The translations under genes and the position numbers were made by a program. From NCBI RefSeq assembly GCF_005280295.1, contig NZ_CP040020.1:2232001-2296000 (forward strand): 64,000 nucleotides of DNA. Direction: 5' to 3'. Below, in pieces: positions 16,984-27,134 of the stretch; position 1 is the first letter of the stretch, and each line of letters opens with the position of its first letter. The notes beneath the pieces were generated by a model. The model saw only the letters and a list, made by a program, of their open reading frames with translations, ran no database searches and had not been told where the DNA came from. The stretch is from Brevibacterium sp. CS2. Its GTDB lineage: Bacteria; Actinomycetota; Actinomycetes; Actinomycetales; Brevibacteriaceae.

Positions 16984-18015
16984 ATGCCCGAGTCCACCGT
17001 CCCGGCTCCCGCCGCGCCGCTTGATCCTATCGACCGGCAGATCATCGCCGCGCTGCAGGTCAGACCGCGCGCTTCCTGGTCGACCATCGCCCAGGTTCTC
17101 GGGGTTCCGGACCGGTCGGTCGCGCGCCGGGGCAACGAACTCATCGAATCCGGCCGGGCAGCGGTCGTCGGGGTGACCGGACCGTCACGAACGGCGCTCG
17201 CCTTCATCCGGACCCCACCGAACTCCACCCGCTCGGTGCTCGCCGGAATCGCCGGACGCGCCGATTGCGTCTTCGCCTACGCTCTCACCGGTGATTGGCA
17301 GATCGTCGCCGAACACCGGGTTGATGATTCCGAACTCGCGGCACTTGTGCTCGACGAACTCCCCACTGTTGCCGGGGTCGCGCGGATGTCCCTGGCGCGA
17401 GTGACACGCGTGTACCGGTCGGTCCGCGAGTGGATCCCCGACGTCCTCACTGCAGACCAGCGCAGTGCGCTCGGCGGACCTCCCGGACAACGGCCCCGGG
17501 TCGTCCCCGAATCACCTGTCGCCGCGACGGTGGTGAGCGTCGAACCCGATATCACCGATGCCGACCGCGCGCTGCTGCGCCTGCTCGCCGAGGACGGCCG
17601 CACCCCGGCCGCCCAACTCGCTGCCCGCACCCGCTTGTCGGAGAACACCGTGCGCCGCCGCCTCGGCTGGCTCGAGACCCACCACTACTCACGGCTGCGG
17701 GTGGTGGTCGAACCCGCAGCGCTCGGCTTCCCGAGCGAGGCGATCGTCCGGGTATCGGCCCCGCCGCGGCTCGCCGGAGAACTCATCGCCGCTCTGCTCA
17801 CTCACTCCGAAGTCCGCTATCTCGCCGCCCTCGGATCCGACGCCGATCTCCTTGTTCACCTCGCCTGCCGTAACAACGAGCACCTCCACGACCTCGTGTC
17901 CCGTTCACCCTGGTGTGCCCTGGCGCACACGATCGAGGTCGATCACCTCCTCGTCGCGGAGAAGCGCAGCGGTCGGCTCCGCAGAGCCGACCGCCGCGGT
18001 CGTGGCCTGTACTGA
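16984..18015 (+). CDS. Double Lrp/AsnC-family regulator
   Basis: 343 residues, about twice the usual Lrp length, because the HTH-plus-ligand module occurs twice: HTH 1 at about 14-60 (LDPIDRQIIAALQVRPRASW, then SVARRGNELIESG) and HTH 2 at about 185-230 (ITDADRALLRLLAEDGR, TRLSENTVRRRLGWLE). Each is followed by an AsnC ligand-binding part (for example AYALTGDWQIVAEH and AALGSDADLLVHL). Such fused actinobacterial regulators sense amino acids or related compounds. The gene sits beside the AbgT-amidase-M20 group, which it may control; ATG 16984 follows a GGAGTAGGATC Shine-Dalgarno-like stretch. Confidence 0.8.
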   Translation: MPESTVPAPAAPLDPIDRQIIAALQVRPRASWSTIAQVLGVPDRSVARRGNELIESGRAAVVGVTGPSRTALAFIRTPPNSTRSVLAGIAGRADCVFAYALTGDWQIVAEHRVDDSELAALVLDELPTVAGVARMSLARVTRVYRSVREWIPDVLTADQRSALGGPPGQRPRVVPESPVAATVVSVEPDITDADRALLRLLAEDGRTPAAQLAARTRLSENTVRRRLGWLETHHYSRLRVVVEPAALGFPSEAIVRVSAPPRLAGELIAALLTHSEVRYLAALGSDADLLVHLACRNNEHLHDLVSRSPWCALAHTIEVDHLLVAEKRSGRLRRADRRGRGLY

Positions 18016-18047
18016 TCCGGGTGCGATTGGCAGCCTCGTGGCCCGGT

Positions 18048-19654
18048 TCAGCGGATCGCGATCCCGGGCCCGATCGGCAGGCCGATCACGTACCAGATGA
18101 TGAACAGTGCCACCCAGACGGCGAGCATCGTCAGTGCGAGCGGGATCGTGAAGGACATGAATGTGCCGATCCCGGCGTCCTTTCGGTATCGCTGCATCAT
18201 GCCCAGCGCCAGCACGAAGTACGCGCTCATCGGGGTGATGGCATTCGTGCACGAATCAGCGATCCGGTAGACCAGCTGGGTCGTTTCGGGCGAGATCGAC
18301 AGATACATGAGCATTGGGACGAGCACCGGGGCGAGAATCGCCCACATCGCCGAACCGCTTGTCACGATGAGGTTGAGGACGCTGACGAGTCCGATGATGA
18401 GGAGCAGGATCACCAGGGGCGGCATCCCGGAAGCGCGCAGGACGTCGGCACCGCTCACCGCGATCACCGTGCCGATCCCGGTCCACTTGAAGTAGGCCAG
18501 GAACTGCGCGACGGCGAAGAAGAGCACGAGCACCGGGGCCAGCGACCGGATTCCATCGGCCATCGCCTCGGGCACCTCGCGCAGGCGTGGCAGCGAGCCG
18601 GTGATCCGGCCGTAGACGATCCCGATGAGCACGAAGGCCAGGCCGACGACGATCGCGATGTTCTGCAGCACGAGCGACTGGACGATGCTGCCGTTCTCCC
18701 CCCCGGAACGGTGAGTCGGCCGGGAGGAGTGCCGCCGCGACCACCCCGGCGTAAACCAGCAGAGTGAGCGCTGCGGCGATCATTCCCGTCTTCTCCGCCC
18801 GCGTCAGGTCGAGGCGTCCGCGATCGAGGTCATCGTCAGCGTCGACATCGGCCTCGAGTCCGGGGCGCCGTGCGAGCACGGTTTCGACGACGACCGTCAC
18901 CGTGATGGAGAGGATCACCGAGGACACAATCGCCCAGAAGTAGTTCGCCAGGGGCGTGACGACGTAATCGGGATCGACGAGCTGCGCTGCCTGCGTGGTG
19001 AGCGAGGAGAGGATCGCATCGGAGGGTGTGACGAGTGGTGAGGCGTTGTACCCGGCCGAATACGAACCGTAGGCCACCGCGATCCCGAGCACAGGAGACC
19101 GGCGCGCTGACTTGAACGCGAGCGCGGGCAGGGGCAACAGCACGATGATCGCCGCATCGAACATCACGTGCGAGATCATCGCGGCGAACGCGACGGCGAA
19201 AGTCACCCAGCGGACGGGCAGACGAACGATCGTCACCCGCAGGAGCGCATCGAGCACGCCAGAGCGTTCGGCCACGGCGACGCCGAGGATCACGCTGACG
19301 ACGATCGGCAGGGGGAGCGAAACCTGCGAAGTTCTCCAACGCCGTGCTCAACGCCATGACGAGAGCATCGATGGACAGCAGGCTGCGCACCGCAGTGACG
19401 TCCTCGGTCCCCGGGGCGGTGACCTCGACACCTGCGACGGCGAGAACGGCGGAGACACAGGCGAGGATCGCTGTGAGGAGCCAGAACAGCCAGAACGGGT
19501 GGGGCAGGAGGCTGCCGATGCGTTCGATGAACTCGAGGACGCGGAAGAAGACCCGCAGTCGACCTGTCATCGTGGTGTCGTCCGCGCTGTCCGAGAGCGT
19601 CGGCAGACGCCTCTCGGAAGGCGAACTGGATCCCGGAACCGGGTGCTCGGACAT
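18048..19654 (-). pseudogene. abgT: AbgT-family p-aminobenzoyl-glutamate transporter, two frameshifts
   Basis: Three overlapping frames together read as one AbgT transporter (about 530 residues, usual length ~510). The N-terminus (ATG 19654) runs RVLEFIERIGSLLPHPFWLFW to LENFAGFAP; then MILGVAVAERSGVLDALL through the middle; then LQNIAIVVGLAFVLIG to the end. Frame changes fall at a run of five G at 19311-19315 and a run of seven C at 18698-18704. Deleting one base from each restores an uninterrupted protein (APLPIVVSVILGV and FRGENGSIVQSLVLQN). AbgT proteins import p-aminobenzoyl-glutamate, a folate breakdown product. The gene is divergent from the amidase and M20 peptidase that could process the substrate. 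These are either real mutations or homopolymer sequencing errors. Confidence 0.75.
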
Positions 19655-19916
19655 CGAGGTGCTCCTCGGATAGTTGCTGGTGATGTGTCTCACATCTTGC
19701 GATGCGGGGTCTGCTGGGAACCAGTCGAACGAAGGCTGGGAGGCGCAGTTGCGGGCATCCGCCACGTCGATGGCCGATTCGCACGATCGGTCCGCGCAAG
19801 TGGGCACCGGTGTGGCGACCGGGATCCGAAGACGGTTTACTCGCACCCGACGCCGTCGTCCCGACCCACCGGGTACCGGGCATAAGCGAGGCGCGACCCG
19901 ACACCCGAGGAAACCC

Positions 19917-21380
19917 ATGACACAGGAACCGCGCTCTCAAGAATTCGCCGAACTCGGTGTGATCGAGCTCGCCGCCGAGATCCGCGCCGGCCGGATGTCG
20001 CCGAGCGAGGCGCTCGAGGCCCACCTCGTCCGGATCGATGCGCTCAACCCGGAGATCAACGCCGTGATCACCATCGACGAGGATGGTGCGCGCAGGCGCG
20101 CCCGCAACGCCGATGCCGCTGTCGTCGCCGCCCGCCGGGAGAACCGCGTGCTCCCACCCCTGCACGGCGTGCCCATGGCGCACAAGGACAACGCGGCGAC
20201 CGCCGGAATCCGCACCACCCTGGGGTCGCCGCTGTTCGCCGACGCCGTGCCGACCCGTTCGGCCCTGCACATCTCCCGGCTCCACGCCGCAGGCGTGATC
20301 GCGACCGGAAAGACGAACGTCCCGGAGTTCTCCGCCGGTTCGCATACGTTCAATCCGCTGTTCGGCACCACGGTCAACCCGTACGACACCCGTCTCTCGG
20401 CCGGAGGCAGCAGTGGCGGAGCAGCTGCCGCGGTCGCCGCCGGGATCCAGCCCGGAGCCGATGGCTCAGACACCGGGGGCTCACTGCGCACTCCGGCCTC
20501 GTTCACTAATCTCGTCGGCTACCGTCCCTCGCTCGGGCGGATCCCCGAGGTGCCGACCCGCAACCCCTGGGCCTGGCAGTCGCGCAAGGGATTCCTCGCC
20601 CGCACGGTCGCCGATGTCCGCGCCCTCACCGATGCGGTGGCCGGGCCGGACCCGCAGTCGCCGGCCTGGCTGCCCCGCGACGACAGCTACGCACCAGTGG
20701 TGCCGGCTCCGTGCCCGGACACCCGCCCACTGGCAGGACTGCGCATCGGGTGGACGTCGAACTTCGGAATCGGGGTGCCGGTCGAAGCCGCGGTGCTCGC
20801 GACGCTGCGGGAGGCCCCAGGCGTCTTCGCCGCACTCGGTGCCGAGGTCGACGAAGCCTGCCCCGACCTGCGCGATGCCGATGAAGTGTTCCAGACCACC
20901 CGCGCCTACGACTTCGCGCTCAGCCTCGGCGATCTCGTCACCGCGCACCGCGAACAGGTCAAGGACGCGGTGGTGTGGAACGTCGACACAGGCCTGGCGT
21001 TGACTTTCGCCGACCTCCGCTCGGCCGCAGAGGCCAGAGCCCGACTGTTCGACAGTGTGCGCGAATTCTTCACCGTCCACGATGCGCTCATCGCCCCGGC
21101 GGTCCAGGTGGTGCCCTTCGATGCGGACTGGGAGTTCCCCCACGAAGTCGCTGGCGTGCCGACTCCGAACTACCTCGACTGGATGCGGGCATCCTCGCTC
21201 ATCACTGCGACCGGACTGCCGAGCCTCTCCGTGCCCGGAGGATTCACACCCGCAGGCCTCCCGGTAGGCCTTCAGATCATCACCGCCGACCGCGCTGATG
21301 CGCTGCTCCTTCGCATCGCCGAAGCCTTCGAAACCGCGACCGGTCACGGAACACGGCGCCCACAGGCGATCGCCCGATGA
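19917..21380 (+). CDS. Amidase signature family hydrolase
   Basis: 487 residues with the amidase Ser-Ser-Lys triad: catalytic Lys in VPMAHKDNAA, and the Gly/Ser-rich signature GGSSGGAAAAVAAG with DGSDTGGSLRTPASF (cis-Ser and nucleophile Ser). The C-terminus LITATGLPSLSVPGGFTPAGLPVGLQI is also typical. The enzyme hydrolyses amide bonds. Start ATG 19917 lies after ACCCGAGGAAACCC. Its stop overlaps the M20 peptidase start (ATGA at 21377), so both are in one operon, divergent from the AbgT transporter. Together with these neighbours it suggests uptake and cleavage of an N-acyl amino acid or aminobenzoyl-dipeptide. Confidence 0.85.
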   Translation: MTQEPRSQEFAELGVIELAAEIRAGRMSPSEALEAHLVRIDALNPEINAVITIDEDGARRRARNADAAVVAARRENRVLPPLHGVPMAHKDNAATAGIRTTLGSPLFADAVPTRSALHISRLHAAGVIATGKTNVPEFSAGSHTFNPLFGTTVNPYDTRLSAGGSSGGAAAAVAAGIQPGADGSDTGGSLRTPASFTNLVGYRPSLGRIPEVPTRNPWAWQSRKGFLARTVADVRALTDAVAGPDPQSPAWLPRDDSYAPVVPAPCPDTRPLAGLRIGWTSNFGIGVPVEAAVLATLREAPGVFAALGAEVDEACPDLRDADEVFQTTRAYDFALSLGDLVTAHREQVKDAVVWNVDTGLALTFADLRSAAEARARLFDSVREFFTVHDALIAPAVQVVPFDADWEFPHEVAGVPTPNYLDWMRASSLITATGLPSLSVPGGFTPAGLPVGLQIITADRADALLLRIAEAFETATGHGTRRPQAIAR

Positions 21381-22764
21381 ACCGAGGAGCGCGCATCGAC
21401 GAGGCCGGTCGGTTCGCCTCCGACGGCCGGCTCGAGGAGATCGTGGGCCGCCGGGTGGCCGTCCGGACCGTGAGCACGGATGCTGCGCTGGCCGGTGAGG
21501 TCGGCCGATATCACGACGAGCAGCTCGGACCCGGGCTCATCGACCACGGTTTCATCCTCGAACGGTGGGAGAACCCTGCCTCACCTCGGCACCCGTTTCT
21601 CTGCGCTGAACGGCGCGAGCCCGACAGCCAGCGCAGCGTGCTGCTCTACGGGCACGCCGATGTCCAACCACCGCAGACCGCACAATGCTCGCCTGGGCTG
21701 GACCCCTGGACGCTCACCGTCGACGGCGACCGCTGGTACGGCAGGGGCGCGGCGGACAACAAGATCCAGCACACGATCAATCTCGAAGCGCTCTATCTGG
21801 CGATCGATTCCGGACAGCAGTTGGGTTTCACCGTTGGCGTTCTCATCGAGTCCGGTGAGGAAGCCGGCTCGCCAGGACTTCTTGAGGTCTGCCGAGCACA
21901 TGCCGACCGTCTGACGGCCGACGTGTTCATCGCCTCCGACGGTCCCAGAATCGCCGCCGACCGTCCCACGATCGTCCTCGGGTCCCGCGGGACGTCCCTG
22001 ATCCGGCTCGACGTCAATCTCCAGGACCAGGCCTACTATTCGGCAACTGGGGTGGGGTGCTGGCCAACGCAGGCCACCGACTTGCGCACGCGCTCGCCCA
22101 TCTCAGTGATGCGCACGGCGTTCTCCAGGTGCCGGAACTGCGCCCGACCGGGATCCCGGAATCCATCCGGGAGGCCGTCGACCGCCTGACAGTGGGAGCA
22201 GATCCCAGCGCGCCGGTGCTGAGCGAGTGCTGGGGCGAACCGGGGCTGAGCCCGGCCGAACGGCTGTTCGCCTGGAACACAGTCGAGGTCCTCGACTTCC
22301 TCTGCGGCGACCCCGACGCTCCGGTCGGAGCGATCCCCGGTCGGGCCCATGCGGACCTGCAGGCACGGTTCGTCGCCAGCATCGACCCCAGTGAGATCGT
22401 TCCTGCGATCAGTCGTCACCTCGACGCCGGAGGTTTCTCCGACGTCAGCGTCACCGAACGCGGCCACATGGCTGCCACCCGGATGGACCCCGGCCACCCG
22501 TGGGCGGTATGGGTGCGCGATTCCGTTTCGGCGACGACCGGACAGGACACGATGGTGATCCCGAATCTCGCCGGGACGATCCCCAACGAGTCCTTCGCCG
22601 AGGTGCTCGGCATGCCGACGATCTGGTTGCCCCACTCGTATCCGGGCTGTGCTCAGCACGCACCGGATGAGCACGCACTGGCCTCGCTGTCTCGCCAGGC
22701 GATGGAGATCATGGCCGGCCTCTACTGGGATCTGGGTCACGGCGAGATCCCCGTCGAGCGCTAG
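21377..22764 (+). pseudogene. M20-family metallopeptidase, single frameshift
   Basis: The N-terminal part carries the M20 metal-binding pattern YGHADVQPPQTA (His, Asp), then GRGAADNKIQH and ESGEEAGSPGL (bridging Asp and catalytic Glu-Glu). The frame breaks at 22042-22043, where TCGGCAACTGG should read TCGGGCAACTGG to give SGNWGGVLANAG. From 22057 the C-terminal part continues as the M20 dimerisation domain and a final metal site (LPHSYPGCAQHAPDEH). Apart from the one missing base it is full length (~460 residues). Members hydrolyse dipeptides or N-acyl amino acids. It follows the amidase directly with a 4-base overlap. Whether the missing base is real or a sequencing error is open. Confidence 0.8.
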
Positions 22765-22797
22765 GTCGTCACTGCCCTGCCGCAGCTTATTGTGCGG

Positions 22798-23109
22798 TCA
22801 GATCGAACCTGCGCGCTCAATGACGAGGATCCTCGCCTCGCCCCGGGGCACGGCTACGTGTTCATCGCCGATGCCGGCGACGCAGATCCGGCCGGGCACG
22901 AGTTCCTCGACCTGCTCCTCGCCGTCGACGCGATAGTGCATGTCGACCACGCCGTCGACGACGGCGAACACCTCCATCGCGTCGTTGACGTGCCAGACGT
23001 ACGGGGAGTCCGTCCAGTGGAGACGGATGGAAGCACCGTCGATGACGGCGAGGTCGTGGGCGCCCCAGGCGCGATCGGCGGTGAAGGACGTCGAGTCGAT
23101 GAATCGCAT
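22798..23109 (-). CDS. Small cupin protein
   Basis: 103 residues forming one cupin barrel: WTDSPYVWHVNDAMEVFAVVDGVVDMHYR (metal-site pattern His...Glu), then LVPGRICVAGIGDEHVAVPRGEARILVIE. I chose ATG 23109 (MRFIDSTSF) because this is where recognisable family sequence starts; an in-frame ATG lies further upstream at 23172. Single-domain cupins bind metal and small ligands or serve as enzymes; no specific role can be assigned. The gene is divergent from the GlxA-type regulator at 23191, which may control it. Confidence 0.75.
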   Translation of the reverse strand: MRFIDSTSFTADRAWGAHDLAVIDGASIRLHWTDSPYVWHVNDAMEVFAVVDGVVDMHYRVDGEEQVEELVPGRICVAGIGDEHVAVPRGEARILVIERAGSI

Positions 23110-23190
23110 GAGTCCATACTGTGTTCCTGCGGACGTGACCGCCAGCGGCAGGAATGACACCATCCGTACCATTCATGCCATAGTGGGTGG

Positions 23191-24135
23191 ATGCTGACCC
23201 ACCGCGTCGTCGCACTCGCCCTCCCGTCGGTCGTCCCCTTCGATCTGGCGATCGCCGCGCAGGTGTTCGGCTCGCCCGCCGAGCCCGAGTACACCTTCGA
23301 GATCGCGTCACCGGCACCGGACTCCCTCCCCACCTCGCAGGGTTACGCGCTGTCCGGACTCTCACCACTGAGAGCGCTGTGCGAGGCCGACACGGTCGTC
23401 ATACCGGGATGCGCCTCGCTCGAGGCGCCGCCGGACGCGGTGCGCGAGCTGCTCTGCGAGGTGGCCGGTCGAGGAACCCGCCTGGTGTCCATCTGCACGG
23501 GAGCGTTCATACTGGCCGCCACCGGACTGCTCGACGGACTCACCGCGACGACGCACTGGCAGGACGCGACCGAGCTCCAGGCGCGGTTCCCGCGCGTCGT
23601 CGTCGACCCGAACGCCCTCTACATCGATCACGGGCACGTCGCCACGAGCGCCGGCATGGCCGCCGGCATCGACCTGTGCATCCACCTGGTGCGCACGGAC
23701 CTCGGCCAGACCGTGGCCGCAGGGGTCGCGCGCCGCATGGTCGTCCCACCGCACCGCTCCGGCGGACAGGCGCAGTACATCGACCACCCCGAGCCCGCGC
23801 CCCGGGGTGTGGCGCACAGCGTGATCGACCACGTGCAGCGACACCTCGACTCCCCGTTGACGAACGCCGAACTCGCCCGGCTGGCCGGGATATCCTCCCG
23901 GCACTTCTCCCGCTGCTTCACCGCCGAGGTCGGGTCGACCCCCTTGCAGTGGGTCACCGCGCAGAGGGTCGCCGAGGCGCGCCGCCTGCTGGAGACGACC
24001 GGACTGGGCATCGACGCGATCGCTGCCCGCACCGGGCTCGGGACCGCGACGAACCTCCGCCGGCGGCTCAAGGACGCCGTGGGGCTGAGCCCGAGCGAGT
24101 ACCGCCGCACGTATCGGGGCGACGTGGGCAGGTGA
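23191..24135 (+). CDS. GlxA-family transcriptional regulator (DJ-1/PfpI plus AraC)
   Basis: 314 residues. The N-terminal ~165 residues are a DJ-1/PfpI domain with the nucleophile-elbow pattern SICTGAFILAATGLLDG and THWQDATEL. The C-terminus is an AraC DNA-binding domain: LTNAELARLAGISSRHFSR, FTAEVGSTPLQWVTAQRVAEARRLLE and IDAIAARTGLGTATNLRRRL, ending GLSPSEYRRTYRG. This architecture defines GlxA regulators, which often respond to small carbon or nitrogen compounds. It is divergent from the small cupin gene, the likely target. Confidence 0.85.
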   Translation: MLTHRVVALALPSVVPFDLAIAAQVFGSPAEPEYTFEIASPAPDSLPTSQGYALSGLSPLRALCEADTVVIPGCASLEAPPDAVRELLCEVAGRGTRLVSICTGAFILAATGLLDGLTATTHWQDATELQARFPRVVVDPNALYIDHGHVATSAGMAAGIDLCIHLVRTDLGQTVAAGVARRMVVPPHRSGGQAQYIDHPEPAPRGVAHSVIDHVQRHLDSPLTNAELARLAGISSRHFSRCFTAEVGSTPLQWVTAQRVAEARRLLETTGLGIDAIAARTGLGTATNLRRRLKDAVGLSPSEYRRTYRGDVGR

Positions 24136-24159
24136 GCCACGCCTTTGCTGCGAGCGACC

Positions 24160-25365
24160 TCACATCTCCTGGCGGCCCGGTCGGACGAACGCTCCCGTGA
24201 CCCCGACCAGTGCGGCGGCCGCGAAAGCGAGCGGCGGACCGATGGCTGTCGACAGCGACCCGACCAGCGGTGCTCCTGCCGCCTGACCGAGGGCGAGGAT
24301 GAGGAAGGCGAGGCCGACGCCGGTGGCGGGGGAGTGCATGTACACCTGAGTCCCCCAGACCAGCAGGATCCCGGTGAGACCGATGTAGGTGGCGCAGAAC
24401 ACCGCCGCCGCACCCCAGGCGATCGGCACGGAACCCGGGAACGCGGCGAACAGCGCTGTCGCCGCCGCGTTGAGGATCATGGTCGCGATCCAGCTCGGCC
24501 CGACGCCGAGGCGGGCGACGAGCCCGCCGGCGGCGGCGCCGCCCATACCGAACGCGCCGAGCAGGATCCAGGCGACCGTCGAGGCCAGCCCATCCATGCC
24601 GCCCGTGCCCACGAGCAGATCCCGCCCGAACGTCCACACCGCCGAGCTCGCGGCACCCATGAGAGCCGCGGTGAGCTCGAGCCGGCCGGCACCGGCGGGG
24701 AGGCGCGGCAGCTGCACTGCGCGGTGCGGTGACCCCATGGCGCGGTGCAGCGCACCGCTCGCTCGGGGTGGCCTCCCGCCCGGCACCGCGAAGGCGACCC
24801 CGAGCGTGACCGCTGCGCACAAACCGGCGAACACGAACGAGGCGAGGCGCCACTGGCTCGCAGCGAGGAGCGCGACCGGCCCGGCGACGAGCACGCAGAG
24901 TCCCGTGCCGGCGTTGACGACGGTCTGCGCGCGATCCCGCACCGGCTCCCTCACCGCGGTGGCGATCGCCTGCGCCAGCGGGGGCGAGGCGATGCCCGTG
25001 CTCGAACCCGCGAGGATCACCCCGACGGCGAGCGCCGCCGTATTCGGGGCGAGGCTGATGAGCAGAACCCCGCCGGTGGCGACCGCTCCGGCGCTGATCG
25101 CCAGGGTGCGGCTGCCGAACCGAGGCGTGAGCGCGGTCGATGCCACGATGGCGAGTCAGTACGCGGCGTAGGACCCCGAGGCGATCGCCCCCGCGGTGGC
25201 GGCGGTGAGTCCGAACTCGTCGCTGAATGCCGGGACGAAGAGCCCGTAGGCGAAGCGCGCCAGCCCGTAGCAGGCGGCGATGAGCGCGAGCCCGGCACCG
25301 GTGAGCTGCGCGGTGCTCCACCGCCCCGTAACCGGCGCCCTCGACACCGCGGATCCCGCTCCCAT
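24160..25365 (-). pseudogene. MFS transporter interrupted by an in-frame TGA
   Basis: Two reading frames in the same phase read as one 12-helix MFS transporter. The N-terminal helices start at ATG 25365 (LTGAGLALIAACYGLARFAYGLFVPAFSDEFG) and run to SGSYAAY, then TGA at 25156-25158, then LAIVASTALTPRFG and the rest to 24160. The conserved helix 1 motif GLARFAYG is typical of YbfB/CynX-like MFS proteins. A single base change in the TGA would restore the protein. A TetR gene with a palindromic operator lies divergently upstream, so the pair was a TetR-regulated exporter unit. Selenocysteine is unlikely in this family and no SECIS-like context is apparent. Confidence 0.8.
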
Positions 25366-25382
25366 CGCGTTGCCTCCCCGCC

Positions 25383-25404
25383 AGGTTCACAGACCTGTGA
25401 ACCT
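25383..25404. promoter_or_regulatory. 22-bp perfect palindrome, likely TetR operator
   Basis: AGGTTCACAG (25383-25392) and CTGTGAACCT (25395-25404) are exact complements separated by two bases. The palindrome lies between the divergent MFS gene and the TetR gene, 17 bp from the MFS start and about 50 bp before the TetR start, exactly where a TetR dimer operator repressing both is expected. Confidence 0.7.
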
Positions 25405-25453
25405 GTGCTCAGGCTACGTATACTCGGCAGCAGAGTCAACGAGGAGGACACCG

Positions 25454-26044
25454 GTGGGATCGAGCGGAGCGGCAGCGGGTGATCGCGCGGAAGGTCTGAG
25501 CCCAGGTGCCCGCCGGATCCTCGACACCGCCTCCGCCCTCTTCTACGAGCACGGGATCCACACCGTCGGAGTGGACACGATCGCGGCGCGATCAGGCATC
25601 ACCAAGCGCACGCTCTACGACCGGTTCGGCTCCAAGGACGCGCTCGTCACCGCATATCTCCGTACGCGTCACGAGGCGTGGTGGGACGACCTCGAGCGGC
25701 GCATCGACCGGGCGCTCGCCCCGCGGGTCCTCGCAGTCTTCGACGCCTACGCCTCGACCGGTCTGCCGAGCGTACGCGGCTGCGCGTTCCTCAACGCCGC
25801 CGGGGAACTCCCGCTCGACCACCCCGGCCAGGCGGTGATCCGGGCGCACAAGACCGCGGTGCGCCGCCGCCTCGGCGAACTCCTCCACGCCGACCACCCG
25901 GACCTCAGTGACCGCGGATCCCTGGCCGAGCACCTCTTCCTGCTCCTCGAGGGCGCGATCGCCCATCGCGGAGTCGACGGCGACGACCGGCGCCTCGTCC
26001 GCGCCCGCGGACTCGCCGCACAGCTCCTCGGGGACACCCGATGA
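25454..26044 (+). CDS. TetR-family transcriptional regulator
   Basis: 196 residues from GTG 25454, preceded by GAGGAGG at 25441. The N-terminal HTH is textbook TetR: ARRILDTASALFYEHGIHTVG, then VDTIAARSGITKRTLYDRFGSKDALVTAYL. The C-terminal domain (FDAYASTGLPSVRGCAFLNAAGELP) matches the TetR_C_33-like group. Its stop overlaps the following AraC remnant (ATGA). It should bind the 25383-25404 palindrome and repress itself and the divergent MFS transporter, which is now broken. Confidence 0.85.
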   Translation: MGSSGAAAGDRAEGLSPGARRILDTASALFYEHGIHTVGVDTIAARSGITKRTLYDRFGSKDALVTAYLRTRHEAWWDDLERRIDRALAPRVLAVFDAYASTGLPSVRGCAFLNAAGELPLDHPGQAVIRAHKTAVRRRLGELLHADHPDLSDRGSLAEHLFLLLEGAIAHRGVDGDDRRLVRARGLAAQLLGDTR

Positions 26045-26563
26045 GCACCCACCAGGAGCGCACTGCCCGGGTGACCACTACCCGGGCGGGAACCGAGTTC
26101 CTCCGCAGCCCAGGCCTGCCGCAGCTGGAGTTCCGGCGTCCGGCCCAGGATCGTTCCTGCTACCAACCGCACGCGCACGAGCGGTTCTCCGTCGGGATCA
26201 TCGACAGCGGATCGACGCTGTTCTCCGGCGCGGTTGGTGACCCGGTCCGCCTGGTGCCCGGGGACGTCATCCTCATCCCCGCGGGCTTCGTCCACGCGTG
26301 CAACCCCGACGGCGGTCGCTGGGAGTACCGGATGATCCACGCCGATGAGGCCTGGCTCGCCGCGCTCGTCCCGGACGATCACTCCGAGCTCCTCGCCGCT
26401 GGCCTGGCGGCAGAATGACCGGGTCATCCGCGGCCGGGAGATGCTGCGCGCCGGAACCTCTGTCGTGGAAACCGCGATCGCCCTGGGGTTCGTCGACCAG
26501 AGCCACTTCCACCGGGTGTTCCGGGCCCACGTGGCCGCACTGCCCGGTGCCTACCGCGGCTGA
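26041..26563 (+). pseudogene. AraC-family regulator with internal deletion
   Basis: The first 125 codons encode an AraC-binding cupin sensor (YQPHAHERFSVGIIDSG, VRLVPGDVILIPAGFVHACNP), which then stops. The last third of an AraC HTH domain continues in another frame from about 26420: IRGREMLRAGTSVVETAIALGFVDQSHFHRVF, ending ALPGAYRG. The linker and the first HTH (roughly 60-90 residues) are missing, so a deletion rather than a single indel has joined the two parts. It is the second gene after TetR, before a likewise damaged LysE gene. Confidence 0.7.
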
Positions 26564-26659
26564 CCGCCGCGCCCGGCACACCTGCAACTTCGTACAAGAC
26601 CGCGCCTCACTGCTCCGGCCATGCTCGATGCAGATCATCGTCGAGCCCCCGGAGGTCCC

Positions 26660-27082
26660 GTGGAGCAGTTCCTCGCCGTCGCCCTGGCCAACGGCCTCTT
26701 CATCGCCGCGGCCTTCTCCGGCATGGCGCTCATCACGAACGATGCGGTGCTCCACGTGATCCAGGCAACAGGGGGGATCTTCCTCGTGCACATCGGGATC
26801 GTGTTCCTGCGCTCCCGCACAGCACTCGACCCGGCCGAGGTGCACCGGGCCGCCCGGACCACGTGGACGCGCAACCTCGGCCTGGGCCTCGCCTCCGGTC
26901 TGCTCAACCCCAAGAACGCGCTGTTCTACGTCAGCCTCGCCTCTGCGGTGACCACCGCGAGCCCGGCTGCGCTCGTGCTCTACGGCGGGTGGATGTTCAC
27001 CCTCGTGCTCGTCTGGGACCTGTTCGTCGCCATGGCGCTCGGTTTCCGGCGGGCTGATCGCCGGCTGCGGGATGAAGGATGA
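26660..27082 (+). pseudogene. LysE/RhtB-type amino-acid exporter, internally deleted
   Basis: About 140 codons from GTG 26660 (after GGAGGTCCC), against ~205 for the family. The start EQFLAVALAN matches LysE helix 1 but passes straight to NGLFIAAAFSGMAL, skipping the conserved SPGPD loop and part of helices 1-2. The middle (ATGGIFLVHIGIVFLRSR, GLGLASGLLNPKNALFYVSL with the NPK motif) is well preserved. The same-frame join indicates an in-frame deletion. AraC-LysE pairs are usual, so both genes of this pair decayed together. Confidence 0.65.
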
Positions 27083-27134
27083 ACCGCAGTCGCTCGGGTA
27101 GTCTGCTCGAAACGTTTTGGAGACCGGAACCGAG

